In this document: positions 22,904-33,532 of the stretch, one piece after another | Numbering within the stretch: the stretch's first letter is position 1 | How the letters are laid out: every line of letters starts with the position of its first letter | Assembly: GCA_021030915.1 (NCBI GenBank) | Contig: JAGEMR010000063.1 | Span: 102,703-166,702, forward strand | Reading direction: 5' to 3' | DNA length: 64,000 bases | Source of the DNA: Astrothelium macrocarpum | Taxonomy: Eukaryota > Ascomycota > Dothideomycetes > Trypetheliales > Trypetheliaceae | Notes under the pieces: model-generated | Told to the model about the DNA's origin: nothing | Database searches by the model: none | Seen by the model: only the letters and a program-made list of their open reading frames with translations | Translations under genes and position numbers: made by a program

Positions 22904-23644
22904 TATTGTTATTTCTTCTCCAATCTCGATGCTGTTCATCCTTATAGAAATGTCCTGACAAGAGTCAACATTCTTTCACTGTTGCTTCTTTTCCAATCTC
23001 TGTGTTGTTCATTAGCATTTCAATGTTGTAACCTGGATCAGGTCTGTGTTAAGATGCGAATGCGAATGAGTTTTTGCCGTAAAATTTTAAATAGTCCCAG
23101 AAAGTTAGTTTCGTTGTTGCTAATCCCAAACGCGCCGAGACAGCCATTTACGTCCTCAACACCCCGAATGTGGATTGCAAAAACGATTTGACTAAATTTG
23201 AAGACTTGCACTGAACCTGTTTCTCGTCCTTCGCTTCCAAGATCTATAACAAAATCCAGATTTCGAGTGAAGCAGATTTCGGAGACAGAATCAATGTTTA
23301 TTTAGAATTTGGGGGTAGGTCATGAAGATAATGAGGCGGACCTTGAGAAGTTGCGAATTGCCCAGGTCCGTGCGCGGTTGACGTGAGCCTCAGGAATGGC
23401 GTTTCTGGTGACAACTGCGCCGGCCAATTGTTGCCATAAGAAATGCCAGCCCTGAGGGAATGTATCTGAACAGTCACATAATATCTAGACACAAACTTCT
23501 AACGCATTGCTATTTCTCTGCGGCTGTGAGCGAACCAAATCAAGTTGAAAAGGGGCGTATTCCAATTCCACAAGCATAAGGTACAGGGGTTATTGCAATT
23601 GCAAATGCAAATACAGTTAGCAAGCTTTTTCAAGTGACTCCTAT
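22904..23644. other. Intergenic 3' flank of the GMC oxidoreductase
   Basis: No gene is seen. A further pyrimidine-rich stretch continues for about 100 bp after the minisatellite. Confidence 0.55.
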
Positions 23645-25615
23645 TCACACATGATCAGCTTGATTGGCTTCTTTGATCATGTCAGCGGCTTTTTCTCCAA
23701 TCGCGTATGCAGGCATCTGAGTGTGTCCCTTTTGTACAAATCAGTTTGGGCTACGTCAATGACAAACACGGATTACTTGACCATGTTTAACGTTGGCATC
23801 ACTGAGACATCAGCAACCCGTAGCCTCTGCACACCGCGAACCCTGAGTTTCTCATCCAATACAGCCAAAGGATCCTCCTGCTTGCCCATCTTGCAAGTCC
23901 CGCCTGGATGGTAACTATCATTTCGGTTAGTTGGCAGCATTCGGCCACGGTTGAAGTCGAAGAAGCGATAAACATTTACTGACCACGTGGTTGCATGCTC
24001 TTTCACGTATGGGATCCAATCTTCCCTCTGAGTGTGCTTATGGTGCGTCAAATCCGCTGGCCAACTGCCCTTTATTATGTCGCGAGTACCTTTTCCCTGC
24101 GTCACGATCTCGTTAGCAAAACGACAAGCTTCAGTAATGACCAGTAAGTCCAGAGGATCGGAGAGGTAATTGTGGTCGATGATTGGCAGCTCAAATGGGT
24201 CTGAGCTCCGAATAGACACTGTGCCCCGCGATCTTGGGGAGAATAGCTCGGGCAGCATGGCGAAGGCATGATTGTTGTTAACTGGGACGTCTGCATACTG
24301 CAAGGGGCCCCCATAACATTCCGTATGGAAGAACTCCACGTTCGGCTGGTTTTTATTCAAGCCCATGGGATCTCGACCATCCACCTTTGGCGCATTGACC
24401 CAAAGCGGCTCATTCGCGAGTCTGTCATCCATGCGGGCAAATGCAAATGCACCAAAAGGAAAAGTGCTCAAAAAGCCCTCGCGTTTGTTTTTCCACAGTT
24501 CATATGTGGACCTGAAGCTATCGCCGTGGTGAACAAGGTGATCATTTGTCAAGCCAGGTTCTGTGACTTCGTAAAACATGAAAACTTGCATTCGTTAGAA
24601 TTGATCCATAACGCTATGGACGCGGAGACAACACCAATGATATGATCAGATAAGTTCTTGCCCACGCCTGGCGAATGAATTTTGCATTCAACGCCAATCT
24701 TTTGCAACTCAAGTCGATCACCAATTCCGGACCGCATCAGGATTGATGGAGTACAGTAGCTCCCACCAGAGACAACAATCTCTTTGCGAGCTCGGGCAAC
24801 TGATCTGGTTCCGTCCTTGGCCACTATTTCGACTCCTGTTGCTTGGAGCGCACCATTGATGTCCTCGAGTTGAATTTTGTCCACTATCGAGTTTGTTCTG
24901 ATTGTAATGTTTTCACGCCTATAAGTTCCAGTTATGAAATCTGCTCCGGTTGTGCGGGTGCCTTGATGTACCGTTCGAGGAGCATGGCCACATCCATGTG
25001 CCACTTTGCCCGTCGTAAATAAATCATCATAGAATGGCATGCCAAAATCTTGATATGATTCCATGACACGCTCAGAGATCGGGGCAAGATCATGCGGTTC
25101 AGTATGAAGAGGCCCCGTGTATCCATGAGAATTCTTATCTGCTTTGAACCATTCCTTTCCGTGGAATGATTCAGCTTTGGCCATGTACTTGAATACTTCA
25201 TCCCCACTCCAGCCGTCCAAATGCCAGTCGTCGTAATCCTGCTTTGTTCCTCGTATGCAGAGCGTGCCATTCATGCCGGAACTTCCACCAAGAAAGCGAC
25301 CACGATAAGTTTCAACTCTTCTCCCGCCCACTCCAGGCATGGGCTCTGTTCTGAGGTTCCAGTCCATCTCTTTACCAACATTCATAGACCAACCTCCTAC
25401 CATTTGTACACTATCCAACTCTGCACTGTCAGGGCCAGCCTCAATGACAAGAATGGAGACATTGGGATCCTCTGCCAATCGTCCAGCAACAACGCAGCCC
25501 GACGTTCCTCCTCTGAATTCCAAATCAGCGGTGGAGGAAGGACCCCATGCTCGTCCGCTTACCCTGCCACAATGTAGTCAAATTCTTCGTCGTTGATAAT
25601 GCGAGCCGGGGCCAT
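23645..25615 (-). CDS. GMC oxidoreductase (choline dehydrogenase / alcohol oxidase-like flavoprotein)
   Basis: Four exons: 25615..25563, 25512..24635, 24584..23782 and 23728..23645; introns of 50, 50 and 53 bp; 605 aa. GMC enzymes oxidise alcohols or sugars with FAD. Splicing exon 1 to exon 2 restores the FAD motif D-Y-I-V-A-G-G-G-T-S-G-C. Further family landmarks are G-R-F-L-G-G-S-S-G-M-N-G, G-V-G-K-N-L-S-D-H, the active-site His in Y-H-P-G-G-T-C-K-M-G and the C-terminal G-H-T-Q-M-P-A-Y-A-I-G-E-K-A-A. No signal peptide is visible, so the protein is probably intracellular. The last intron donor is GTCAAG. The reading frame is complete; the substrate cannot be told. Confidence 0.92.
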
Positions 25616-26196
25616 ATTGGGACGTTGCTGGTTGTAGCACGGAGGCAGTAGAGAAAGAGAAGTATCAGCAGGTCGCAATTTGGGAGCTGAAGGCCCTCGT
25701 ATAGGATTAGAAGAAATGAAGGAAAATGCGTGTCAGCATGGTAGCATGGCGGCACATCTTATACGAGTAGACTGGTCAGGCGCGCGTGTCGATGTCTTGC
25801 TTGATTAGCCTGCCAAGAGAGCTATCATCGCAACTAGGACAAGAGCCCCTTGACTTGAGCTAGTAGCTGCATGGTATTGTATGGTACCTCCGAGGAGGGG
25901 CACTACCACTTTGAGGTTTAGAGTCCAGAGCATCAGTAAGGTTGTTACCGGAAATGCAGGGGTAGATGCTATAAGCTTGAATACGAGGAGTCAAAGGTGA
26001 AAGATTAGTGAATTGGCACTAGATTATGTAATGGAATGACTTATCCGAGACCCACGGCAGGGTTCGGCTTTTGTGTGCTCAGCTCCTAAGTCTCAAAGGC
26101 AAAGAATCCAAGAATAGGAAACATACTATTCGATATTGAGTCCCGAAGCTTCAATCAGAATCGTTTCTAAGAGTTCAATCACAGCGCCCAAGTATC
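25616..26196. other. Divergent promoter region (GMC oxidoreductase / metacaspase)
   Basis: About 580 bp between two divergently transcribed start codons. No gene is seen. Confidence 0.6.
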
Positions 26197-27202
26197 ATGG
26201 CACAGCCAGAGCGCCGTAAGTCTCTCTTAATTGGAATCAATTACACTGGCTCTCGTCACGCTCTCAGAGGCTGCCATCAAGACGTGAACAATGTACGAGA
26301 GTTCATTTCCTACCGGGGCTTCCCCCAAGATCGTTATTCTCAAGTAATCATGCGCGATGATAATTTCACTGATCCAAATGGCCCTTTCTATCCCAACGGT
26401 CATAACATTCTTGCGGCTATGCAATGGCTAGTGAGCGAGCCAAACACCCGCCTTTTCCTACACTACAGTGGCCATGGAGGACAAGTTCCAGATCAGACCG
26501 GCCAATCGAGTACGGGAATCAATGATACTATTGTTCCTGTCGACTTCGAGTCTCGGGGTCAATTGGACTCCAACATTCTACACCAACATCTTGTGACCGC
26601 GCTCCACCCCACCAGCACGTTGTTCATCGTTTTCGACTGCTGTCACTCCGGCTCTGCATGCGAGTTGCCTTATGTTTACCGTAGCGATGCAGACGGTAAC
26701 GTCAGTCTCATGGACAACCTACGTCAAGGCGCCCACCTTGTTGGTGAAGCCGAGCATCTTATCCAAGGAGGTTTCTCGTTTGACAAAGTCGGTGAAGCTC
26801 GTCAGCTGTTTTCGGGTGCAACGGATTTCTTCAGGGGATTGAAGCACATGGGCGAGCAGCAAGAAGAAGGATTACAGGCTGATCAGAGTCATCGGCAAAG
26901 GGCGGAGACTAAATATGTGACCATGGTAGGATCTCTTTCTCGCCATATCTGCGAATTGGATGCTGATTATTTAGTACTCGGGATGTCGCGATGATCAGAC
27001 GAGCGCTGATACAAGCATTTCGGGGGCCAGTGTTGGGGCCATGTCGTGGGCGTTCTTGGAAACGATGAAGAGGACGCAGAATCCAACTTACCTCCAGACG
27101 CTGCAAATTACGCGAGGCATCCTCGACCAGAGTCATTACCAGCAGATTCCACAGCTCAGCACAGGAGTGGAGATGGATCTAAATCAGCCGCTATATATAT
27201 GA
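26197..27202 (+). CDS. Type I-like metacaspase without prodomain
   Basis: Two exons, 26197..26925 and 26975..27202, with a 49-bp intron; 318 aa. Metacaspases are Cys proteases cleaving after Arg/Lys and linked to proteostasis and cell death in fungi. The catalytic dyad is intact: His93 in H-Y-S-G-H-G-G and Cys149 in F-D-C-C-H-S-G-S. Exon 2 supplies Y-S-G-C-R-D-D-Q-T-S-A-D and the Ca2+-site region G-A-M-S-W-A-F. The usual Pro/Gln-rich prodomain of fungal MCA1 (Q-Q-Y-G repeats) is absent: the protein begins directly with R-R-K-S-L-L-I-G-I-N-Y. Either the prodomain is lost or this is a second, short paralog. Confidence 0.92.
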
Positions 27203-27239
27203 GCAATGACATCGATGTGAAAATCATGAAATGAAATGA

Positions 27240-27663
27240 ACATTTGGGAACCGTACGTCTCGTATGTGCTGCATATACTTTATTCCTGTTTCGCTCGATC
27301 AATGTCGCTGCCTGCATAACTTCAAGCGACTGCGCGTCTTCCACTCGAGGCATGGGGTAGCAAGTCACCTGGTGGAAGCCTCGGAGTAGTATCATGAGTA
27401 TCGGAGATGCACACAACTGTGATCGGGTCTTCATGCTTCGGCATAGGGAGCATAGGAACATCAAAACTGTAGATTGCCATTGCAAGATTCGTTAGTCTTT
27501 GCTGTAGCAGCTCGAAAGTTTGGGCATGATTGGAGCTAGACATCTGGTCGGTGGCAGTGTCTTGGGCGATAATTTCAAGTCTAAATGCCACAGCCCTTTC
27601 CAGAATCCGATCGCAAGGTTTCACAATGCCCCAATATAAATCTGCAAGTATCGATCGTTTCAA
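27240..27663 (-). pseudogene. Broken metallophosphoesterase (calcineurin-like) gene fragment
   Basis: Minus-strand reading shows A-I-Y-S-F-D-V-P, then I-T-V-V-C-I-S-D-T-H-D-T and L-P-P-G-D-L-L-P-H-A, the start of a calcineurin-like phosphoesterase domain with its first metal ligands (D and H of S-D-T-H). The second ligand motif (family pattern H-A-G-D) is missing at that point, the frame changes, and a weak continuation (Q-S-L-E-V-M-Q-A-A-T-L-I-E) follows in another frame before all similarity ends. The rest of the domain (the N-H-D and H-x-H motifs) is absent. This is a 3'-truncated, frameshifted remnant. Confidence 0.65.
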
Positions 27664-27937
27664 TCCAAGGTTGAATATGTTCTAGCCACAAGAGACCAAG
27701 AGATTACCTGGGCGTACATGGATGAGACACACAGTGGGAACCAAAGTCATTTGGGTTCCAAACAGAAGTCGTCGACGATATATCTATCGGTCACCGATGA
27801 GCTCTCAGTATTCATTGATTGCAATGTTTATATCATGATAGATTGCGAGGCTATAGTAGAGAACATGACCATTACTTGGCCTAGAAAAATTTCGATTCGA
27901 GTGACCTAATGGAGGTATCCGCAACTTTCTATCTGGC

Positions 27938-28580
27938 TTAGACGTACTTGTCGACTTCTTTGTTGATTGTATTGTCGAATGACTGAGGGACGCCTTCTTT
28001 GTTCGCGAATTGGTCGACTTCTGCAAGTCCAGCAGATTAGCGCATGACAATGGTATGAATCGTGGTGTTTCTCGTTGTTGCAGCTTTCCAATTTCTCCCA
28101 CATCCCTTTTCACGTACCTCGATCAACGAAGCCACCGCCGCCTTGCTGAGATCCACCGGACGCACCACCCAAACCACCACCAACATTAGATTGGTTGTTA
28201 TAGGCCCCAGCTCCACCAGCACCGCCAGATTGATTGTCGTAGCCGTCAGAACCTCCAGTACCGGAAGACTGGTTGTCGTAACCTCCAACACCTCCTCCAC
28301 CAGATTGATTGTCGTAGCCACCTACTCCACCATCAAAGCCTCCTCCAGCACCACCGCTGAATGCACCACTACCGCCACCAGAGGATTGGCCATCATAACC
28401 ACCGCCACCGCCACCAGAGGATTGGTCATCATAACCGCCGGAGTTCCCAATACCGGATGACTGATTGTCGTAGCCACCCTGATTGTTATCGTAATTGCCG
28501 CCGCCCTGATTGGAGTCGTAATTGGAGTTGCTTCCCCCACTACTGATCTTGTCTTTGACTTTGTTAATCAGACCAGACAT
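27938..28580 (-). CDS. Gly/Asn/Gln-rich small protein with Y-D-N-Q-S repeats
   Basis: Two exons, 28580..28118 and 28020..27938, with a 97-bp intron; 181 aa. Residues 1-14 form a short charged helix (M-S-G-L-I-N-K-V-K-D-K-I). Residues 20-150 are low complexity with about nine units built on G-G-Y-D-N-Q-S-S-G/G. The second exon encodes a non-repetitive end (V-D-Q-F-A-N-K-E-G-V-P-Q-S-F-D-N-T-I-N-K-E-V) predicted helical. Several small fungal proteins share this order and are stress- or conidiation-linked, but I cannot assign a function. A TATATA at about 28695 and an AGGGG (stress-element core) at 28634-28638 lie upstream. Confidence 0.78.
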
Positions 28581-29119
28581 TTTGATTAAGGTAGATAGGA
28601 GCTTAGGCCGAGGTAATTGGTCGCTTCAAATTGAGGGGGAGGAAACTTGAATGTGGTTTGGAGAGAAGTGCCAAAATGTAGGGGGCTTCGGGCCTATATA
28701 GATACGTAATGAAGAGATTACACAAACAAGTTATACCCCGCTTGCACAAACCTGTTTTGTTCGGAACCTGCATGATCCAACCGCAGCTTCAAGTGGTGAG
28801 GGACATCCGTGCCTGACGATTGGCTGCCACATCTTTAGATTGTGGAGCGCTAGGAGAATTGGCGATGCGGTACACGGAGGTTTGCAAGCGGGATGACCTC
28901 AAGCTCATAGCTATTCGCATCTCTGCGCGATTTTCGTCGCAGAGTGACCAACTTTCCAAGATTCAAAGTCAAGACTAGGTAGTAGCACTTAAGCTTTGCC
29001 AAGCTTTTTCGATCTTTAATTGACGTGCATTGGGACGTACTAATTTTTAGTCCTGCCGATTAGGATGCTTAGAGTTGACGTCAATCCCCGCATGGATTTT
29101 GTCATGCAGCTCCAACACC
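28581..29119. promoter_or_regulatory. Upstream region of the Gly-rich gene
   Basis: Contains TATATA at 28695-28700, about 115 bp before the start codon on the minus strand, and the AGGGG core at 28634-28638. No other gene is seen up to MITE copy 5. Confidence 0.4.
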
Positions 29120-29350
29120 CACCAGTGGCTGCAATAAGAAATGTCGCCCACGACCGTGTGACGCATAATCGCGGCACATCTTCCAGGGGAGCCCTCAGCA
29201 ATGATAAACGAGGAAATACAAAGATATATTTTGAAATGAATTGTTTACGAGTTCAAGTTGTTTGATATTGTATGGGATCTTCTCTGCGAGGTCTGCGGCG
29301 ATTATATCTCCCGCGATCGTCAGTGACATTTCTTATTGCAACCCTTGGTA
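29120..29350 (-). mobile_element. MITE copy 5 (in the epimerase promoter)
   Basis: Left end CACCAGTGGCTGCAATAAG, right end its complement with two changes. It is flanked by CACC on both sides (29116-29119, 29351-29354), a 4-bp duplication. It ends 103 bp before the start codon of the epimerase gene. Confidence 0.9.
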
Positions 29351-29453
29351 CACCTATCTCACCTCAGAAGCTCACTTATGGTGACATTTGAAGGTTCTCA
29401 GTTGTTTGGATTTGTCTTTGCAGTGAGTGCGCTACAACGTTACAAGTCGTGTC

Positions 29454-31064
29454 ATGGCATCAGGTAAAAGTGTCTTCATCATTGGTCCTGGCTTCATAGG
29501 TTGGTGCGTCTTGGATCTCTTGGTAGCAGAGGGGTACAAAGTGAGTGGGCTGGTTCGAAGACAAGAACATGCCCGAGGCATAGAGCAGTCTGGCGCAACT
29601 GCGGTGATGGGCTCGTTGGATGATAAGCAACTGATCACCGAACACACCGCACGTAATGACATGTAAGGTGCTTGCACACGGAGGAAAATTTCGTCCAGTA
29701 ACCTTTCATGGCTGAAACCAACACCAAAGTACCATCCATACCGCGACGGCCGACCATTCACCCTCAGTCCAAGCTGTAATCACGGGGATCCGTCAGCGTG
29801 CGGAGGGTGGTCAGAGTACAATCTTTAGTAAATACAAAATCGCCATTGCTTGTGGGACGAGGCTCATGGTCAAACAGTCCATACCAGCGGCACTAGTGTG
29901 CTGGACGACGGGTCGAAGGGCGAGTACAAAGGCGACAAAATATACTATGACAATAAGCCAGAAGATATTGACGCCGTTGATGATAATGCACCGCATCGTC
30001 CAGTTGACCTTGCCATTGTAAGGGCAAGGAAAGAATTGGGAAATGCTGCTAAATTGGTCATCATGATACGTAAGTGCACCAGTGACTGCAATAAGAAATG
30101 TCACCCACGACTACGAAAGATATCATTCACCGCAGGCCTCGTCGGGAGACCCTCAACAAAAACAGACCAAAAAATTAAGAATTCTTTTTCTCAACAAGTC
30201 ATTGATGGATTGTCTACAGTTTGTCATGATTCAGAATGGTATGGGGTTCTCCCGACGAGGCCTGCGGTGAATGATATCTTTCGCATTCCCGGGTGACATT
30301 TCTTGTTGCAGCCACTGGGGAGTGTGCCTGCATTGACCATGAGGAAAACGGCCTAACAACCATCAGCTCCGGAAATTTATGGCTGGAATCCAAGGCATAA
30401 GAGACTGACTATTCAATTTCCAACAATCGCACGATTCGCCCTCAAACATGGATTTTCCGGTTACGTTGGTAAAGGTCTCTCTGTAGAATCTCAGATCCAC
30501 GTTTTGGATCTCGCTCGCGCCTACATGGTGCTTTTAGTAGGTATAACAGCTTACTATTAGTCCCTTTTTCACTGATAGTCTCTACGAAGCACTGGATCGA
30601 AAAGACATCGCCGGAAGAAGTGTTGGAGAACCCGTATTTCTTCTGCGAAAACGGGAAGGAATTCTCCTGGCTTGAAGCGGCACAGGAGATTGGCAAGGGG
30701 CTTTATGAGGCGGGGAAAATAACAAACCCGGATCCAAAAACGATACCGGAGCATCTGTACAAGGACCTCTTTGTGAGTTTTACACTGGAGACATTGTAAT
30801 TGCGGGTGCTAAGAGGAGACGTTTAGGACGAATACACTCCGCCCATAATTGGTCTCAACTCGAGGAGCAGAGCCGTTCGCTTGCGTCAGATGGGGTGGCA
30901 ACCCAGAGAGAAAGGCATCTGGGAATCCCTGAGACAGGACGAACTTCCAGTCATTCTAGCCGAGGACAAGTATGTCTCTTCCGATGTGGATGTCTTGATG
31001 CAAACATACTAATCCGACCTGCAGCTCTAATTTCAGCGGCTACAGTACCGTGATTCCCTCTTAG
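29454..31064 (+). CDS. NAD(P)-binding epimerase/dehydratase-type protein, intron 3 carries a MITE
   Basis: Seven exons: 29454..29662, 29730..29827, 29878..30069, 30367..30536, 30590..30772, 30827..30969, 31025..31064; 344 aa. The N-terminus has a Rossmann motif (V-F-I-I-G-P-G-F-I-G) and the protein follows the extended short-chain dehydrogenase pattern, with F-I-H-T-S-G-T-S-V after strand 5 and I-P-P-E-I-Y-G-W. The likely active-site region and C-terminal part (N-P-Y-F-F-C-E-N-G-K-E-F-S-W) fit uncharacterised fungal NAD-dependent epimerases; the substrate is unknown. Introns 1, 2, 4, 5 and 6 are 50-67 bp. Intron 3 is 297 bp because a MITE with its 4-bp duplication lies inside it; without these 248 bp it would be 49 bp. 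Every junction keeps frame, so the gene can still encode a full protein if the intron is removed. Confidence 0.85.
30077..30320 (-). mobile_element. MITE copy 6 (inside an intron)
   Basis: Terminal repeats CACCAGTGACTGCAATAAG and a near-perfect complement; arms pair for about 80 bp, including GCAGGCCTCGTCGGGAGA and its complement. It is flanked by AGTG on both sides (30073-30076, 30321-30324). The left AGTG is part of the splice donor GTAAGTG of intron 3 in the epimerase gene. Confidence 0.95.
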
Positions 31065-31963
31065 ATTGAGATCGAAGCAAACAGAATATGAGGCTCATCC
31101 CGATCGTCGTGTGGAGTGTAAATCAATCAAGTAGCTTAATCTTGTGAGATGGTGTCTTGGCAGACACTATCATACGCCCAAACGGCTGAATGAGCGCGCA
31201 GCCTTATGCAAAAAGTGTCGCAGTGCCGTCTTGCTGAGGGTAGTTGGAAGGACGACAGCGAATCCCTGACAAATAGCTCAGAATGCTTAGCTTAAAGTTT
31301 TGCTTGTGTAGATCTGAGACGACTGATGGCAAGCATCTCCGGGAAAGTAGATGCATCTATGCTGTAAGGATCGAAAATCTTCCAACTGAACTTTAAGACG
31401 TTCGGAGAGCGACATTGGTTTCAGAAGGCGGCACCGTGCGGAAGCGAACGACGCCAAGCTGCTTTTTGAGGCCTCGCCGACCACCTCGATCCTTCCAGAT
31501 CATGTCAAGACGGGGCGGAACCGTGTGATAGGCACGGTTTGTACTCAAAGGAGTTCAACATTTATGCAGCGGCGTTCCCGACTACACTCTGCTCTCGTCC
31601 CCAGTCAGGAGATGTTGGAGGGATGTGTCAACCACACCGTTCGCCGTTTGCTTGAAATGAATCTGAGACTTTAAACTACCCGGTTGACCATTCGCAATGG
31701 ATCATTTGCTGGATGGAAGGGAGGCTTTTCTTGTCCTCGGAAAGAGGTTACGTAGCTGTTCTAACATTTATGGGAGTCTTTCCGCAGTTTCCAACCACTT
31801 TAAACCTATGAGTATTGCAAGTGTTCTCGTGCGCCAGTCAGGCTGGTACTGTCCTTTTACTTTTCCCATTATTTTCCATTTATTTTTTCGATCGATCGAT
31901 TGATCTTACTGAATCAACTCGGCTGGCCTTTACCTATCCTCGGACACCCATTTAGTTTACAGC
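31065..31963. other. Intergenic between epimerase and rhodopsin-like gene
   Basis: No gene is seen. Pyrimidine-rich sequence at 31850-31910 precedes the next gene and is probably its promoter/leader. Confidence 0.55.
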
Positions 31964-33270
31964 ATGGATGGCATGGACGGCCAATCACATAGGGGATTCT
32001 CCAACTCCCCACCAACCTCCGCCTTTCCTCCTTCATATTTGGCTCAGAATAGAAAGCCTACGATCATTGCAGAGAACGTGGCCATGTGCATCATTGCGGT
32101 CGGTGCAGTGGCCTTACGATTCTACGCGCGGAAGGTGTCCAAAGCAGGTTTTTGGTGGGATGACTGGGTAACTTTGATTGCACTCCCATATTCTCTGGCA
32201 TTGAACATCTTTAGCGCCGCGTGTGAGTCTCTTCGGTGTATTCTGAATCAAGTTTGTCAGGCTGATATGATTTCCACTAGTGATTCGTGTCGGGCAAGGT
32301 GTTCACTTGGTCACCATTCTCGGAGAGAATTCAAGTGATTATTTTAAGCAGCTTTACATTCAATTCGTCATCTATGCTCCTAGTCTCGTGTTTTTCAAGA
32401 TTGCACTTCTACTCTTTTACGTACGCCTCTTTCGACATCATCGATGGTTACGGATAAGCTCCTGGATACTTGGCATCGCTATCGGGATGTGGCTGATCAT
32501 TGTCGAATCCCTAATTGTTTTCCAATGCAATCCAATTAGGCGAACATGGAATCGAAATATACCAGGCACCTGTATGAATAGAGGTCCGACGTTCATCGCT
32601 CAATCTATTCCAACGGTGCTGTTCGATCTTGTCATTCTTGGGCTTGCTGTTCCATTGATCTGGGGAATTAAATTGCCACGAACTTCGAGAATAGGTCTCA
32701 TTGGTATTTTCATGATGGGTGGTTTGTGAGTATTCCCCAATTTCTTCTCCTATCGCGACACTGGCTGACACTCCTTACTTTTTTAGGGTAACAGTCATTT
32801 CCATTGTGCGTCTGCATTTTGCACTTCGACCAGTCTCCAGTGATTTCACCTGGAACTATGTTGACCTGAGCCTTTGGTCTGATACTGAATGCCCTATTGG
32901 TCTTCTCAGTGTTTGCTTACCGACTTATGGTGGTCTATTCCGTAAGCTCCTCGTGAAGCTTGGCATCATAAAGCCAGCTGCATGCGAAGTGGCATCAACA
33001 AGCGACATTCATCGGCGACCAAACCAGATGCTGAAGAGTCCGAGGCTGAGTATAACGCCATTTGCAGATCACGAATCTGCTGTCTGGTTTAAAGAGCCTG
33101 AAACTGACAGTGAGAAAGGTGGTAGTCAGTCTGAAAACACCAGAGCGGGCTTTATTGTGGTGACGAGGGACGTAAAAGTGATGGACGAGAAGGACAGTGA
33201 ACAAGGAAGCACATATGAGTGTGCAGTAGAAAAGCCTTCTACCCCGAAGAGCAAAAGGTTCATGTCTTAA
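31964..33270 (+). CDS. Fungal rhodopsin-domain integral membrane protein (PTH11-like family)
   Basis: Three exons: 31964..32222, 32281..32725 and 32787..33270; introns of 58 and 61 bp; 395 aa. Six to seven hydrophobic segments are visible. The family signature after TM2 (G-F-W-W-D-D-W-V-T-L) is present, followed by V-G-Q-G-V-H, F-F-K-I-A-L-L-L-F-Y-V-R-L-F and the stretch W-S-D-T-E-C-P-I-G-L-L-S-V-C-L-P-T near the last TM. The C-terminal 120 residues are hydrophilic and cytoplasmic. No N-terminal CFEM domain is present. Such proteins are receptor-like and are often expanded in plant-associated fungi; the ligand is unknown. Confidence 0.88.
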
Positions 33271-33532
33271 CTGAGATAACCTTTTAAATGAGGCGGCTCT
33301 GCAGTGATTGCTTGGTAATATTGCAAATTTGGGAGACTAGTAAATACATGAATGTTGGCTGCTTGACATATAAGTCAGACCTCTTGGATAGGTCCCTAAA
33401 TTTCTCTGCAGCCTGATTAATGTGACTATTGACGGTTCTGAATACTATCAAAGCAACTCTACCTGGTCTAACTGAGCAGAAACAACATCTCCGCATAGCT
33501 TGAGCGAGGCCTGTTAATTCGTGATACAATGG

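Noticed and set aside
22733..23191. Ser/Phe/His-rich 152-codon frame
   Set aside because: Arises from the minisatellite; the other two frames are open as well.
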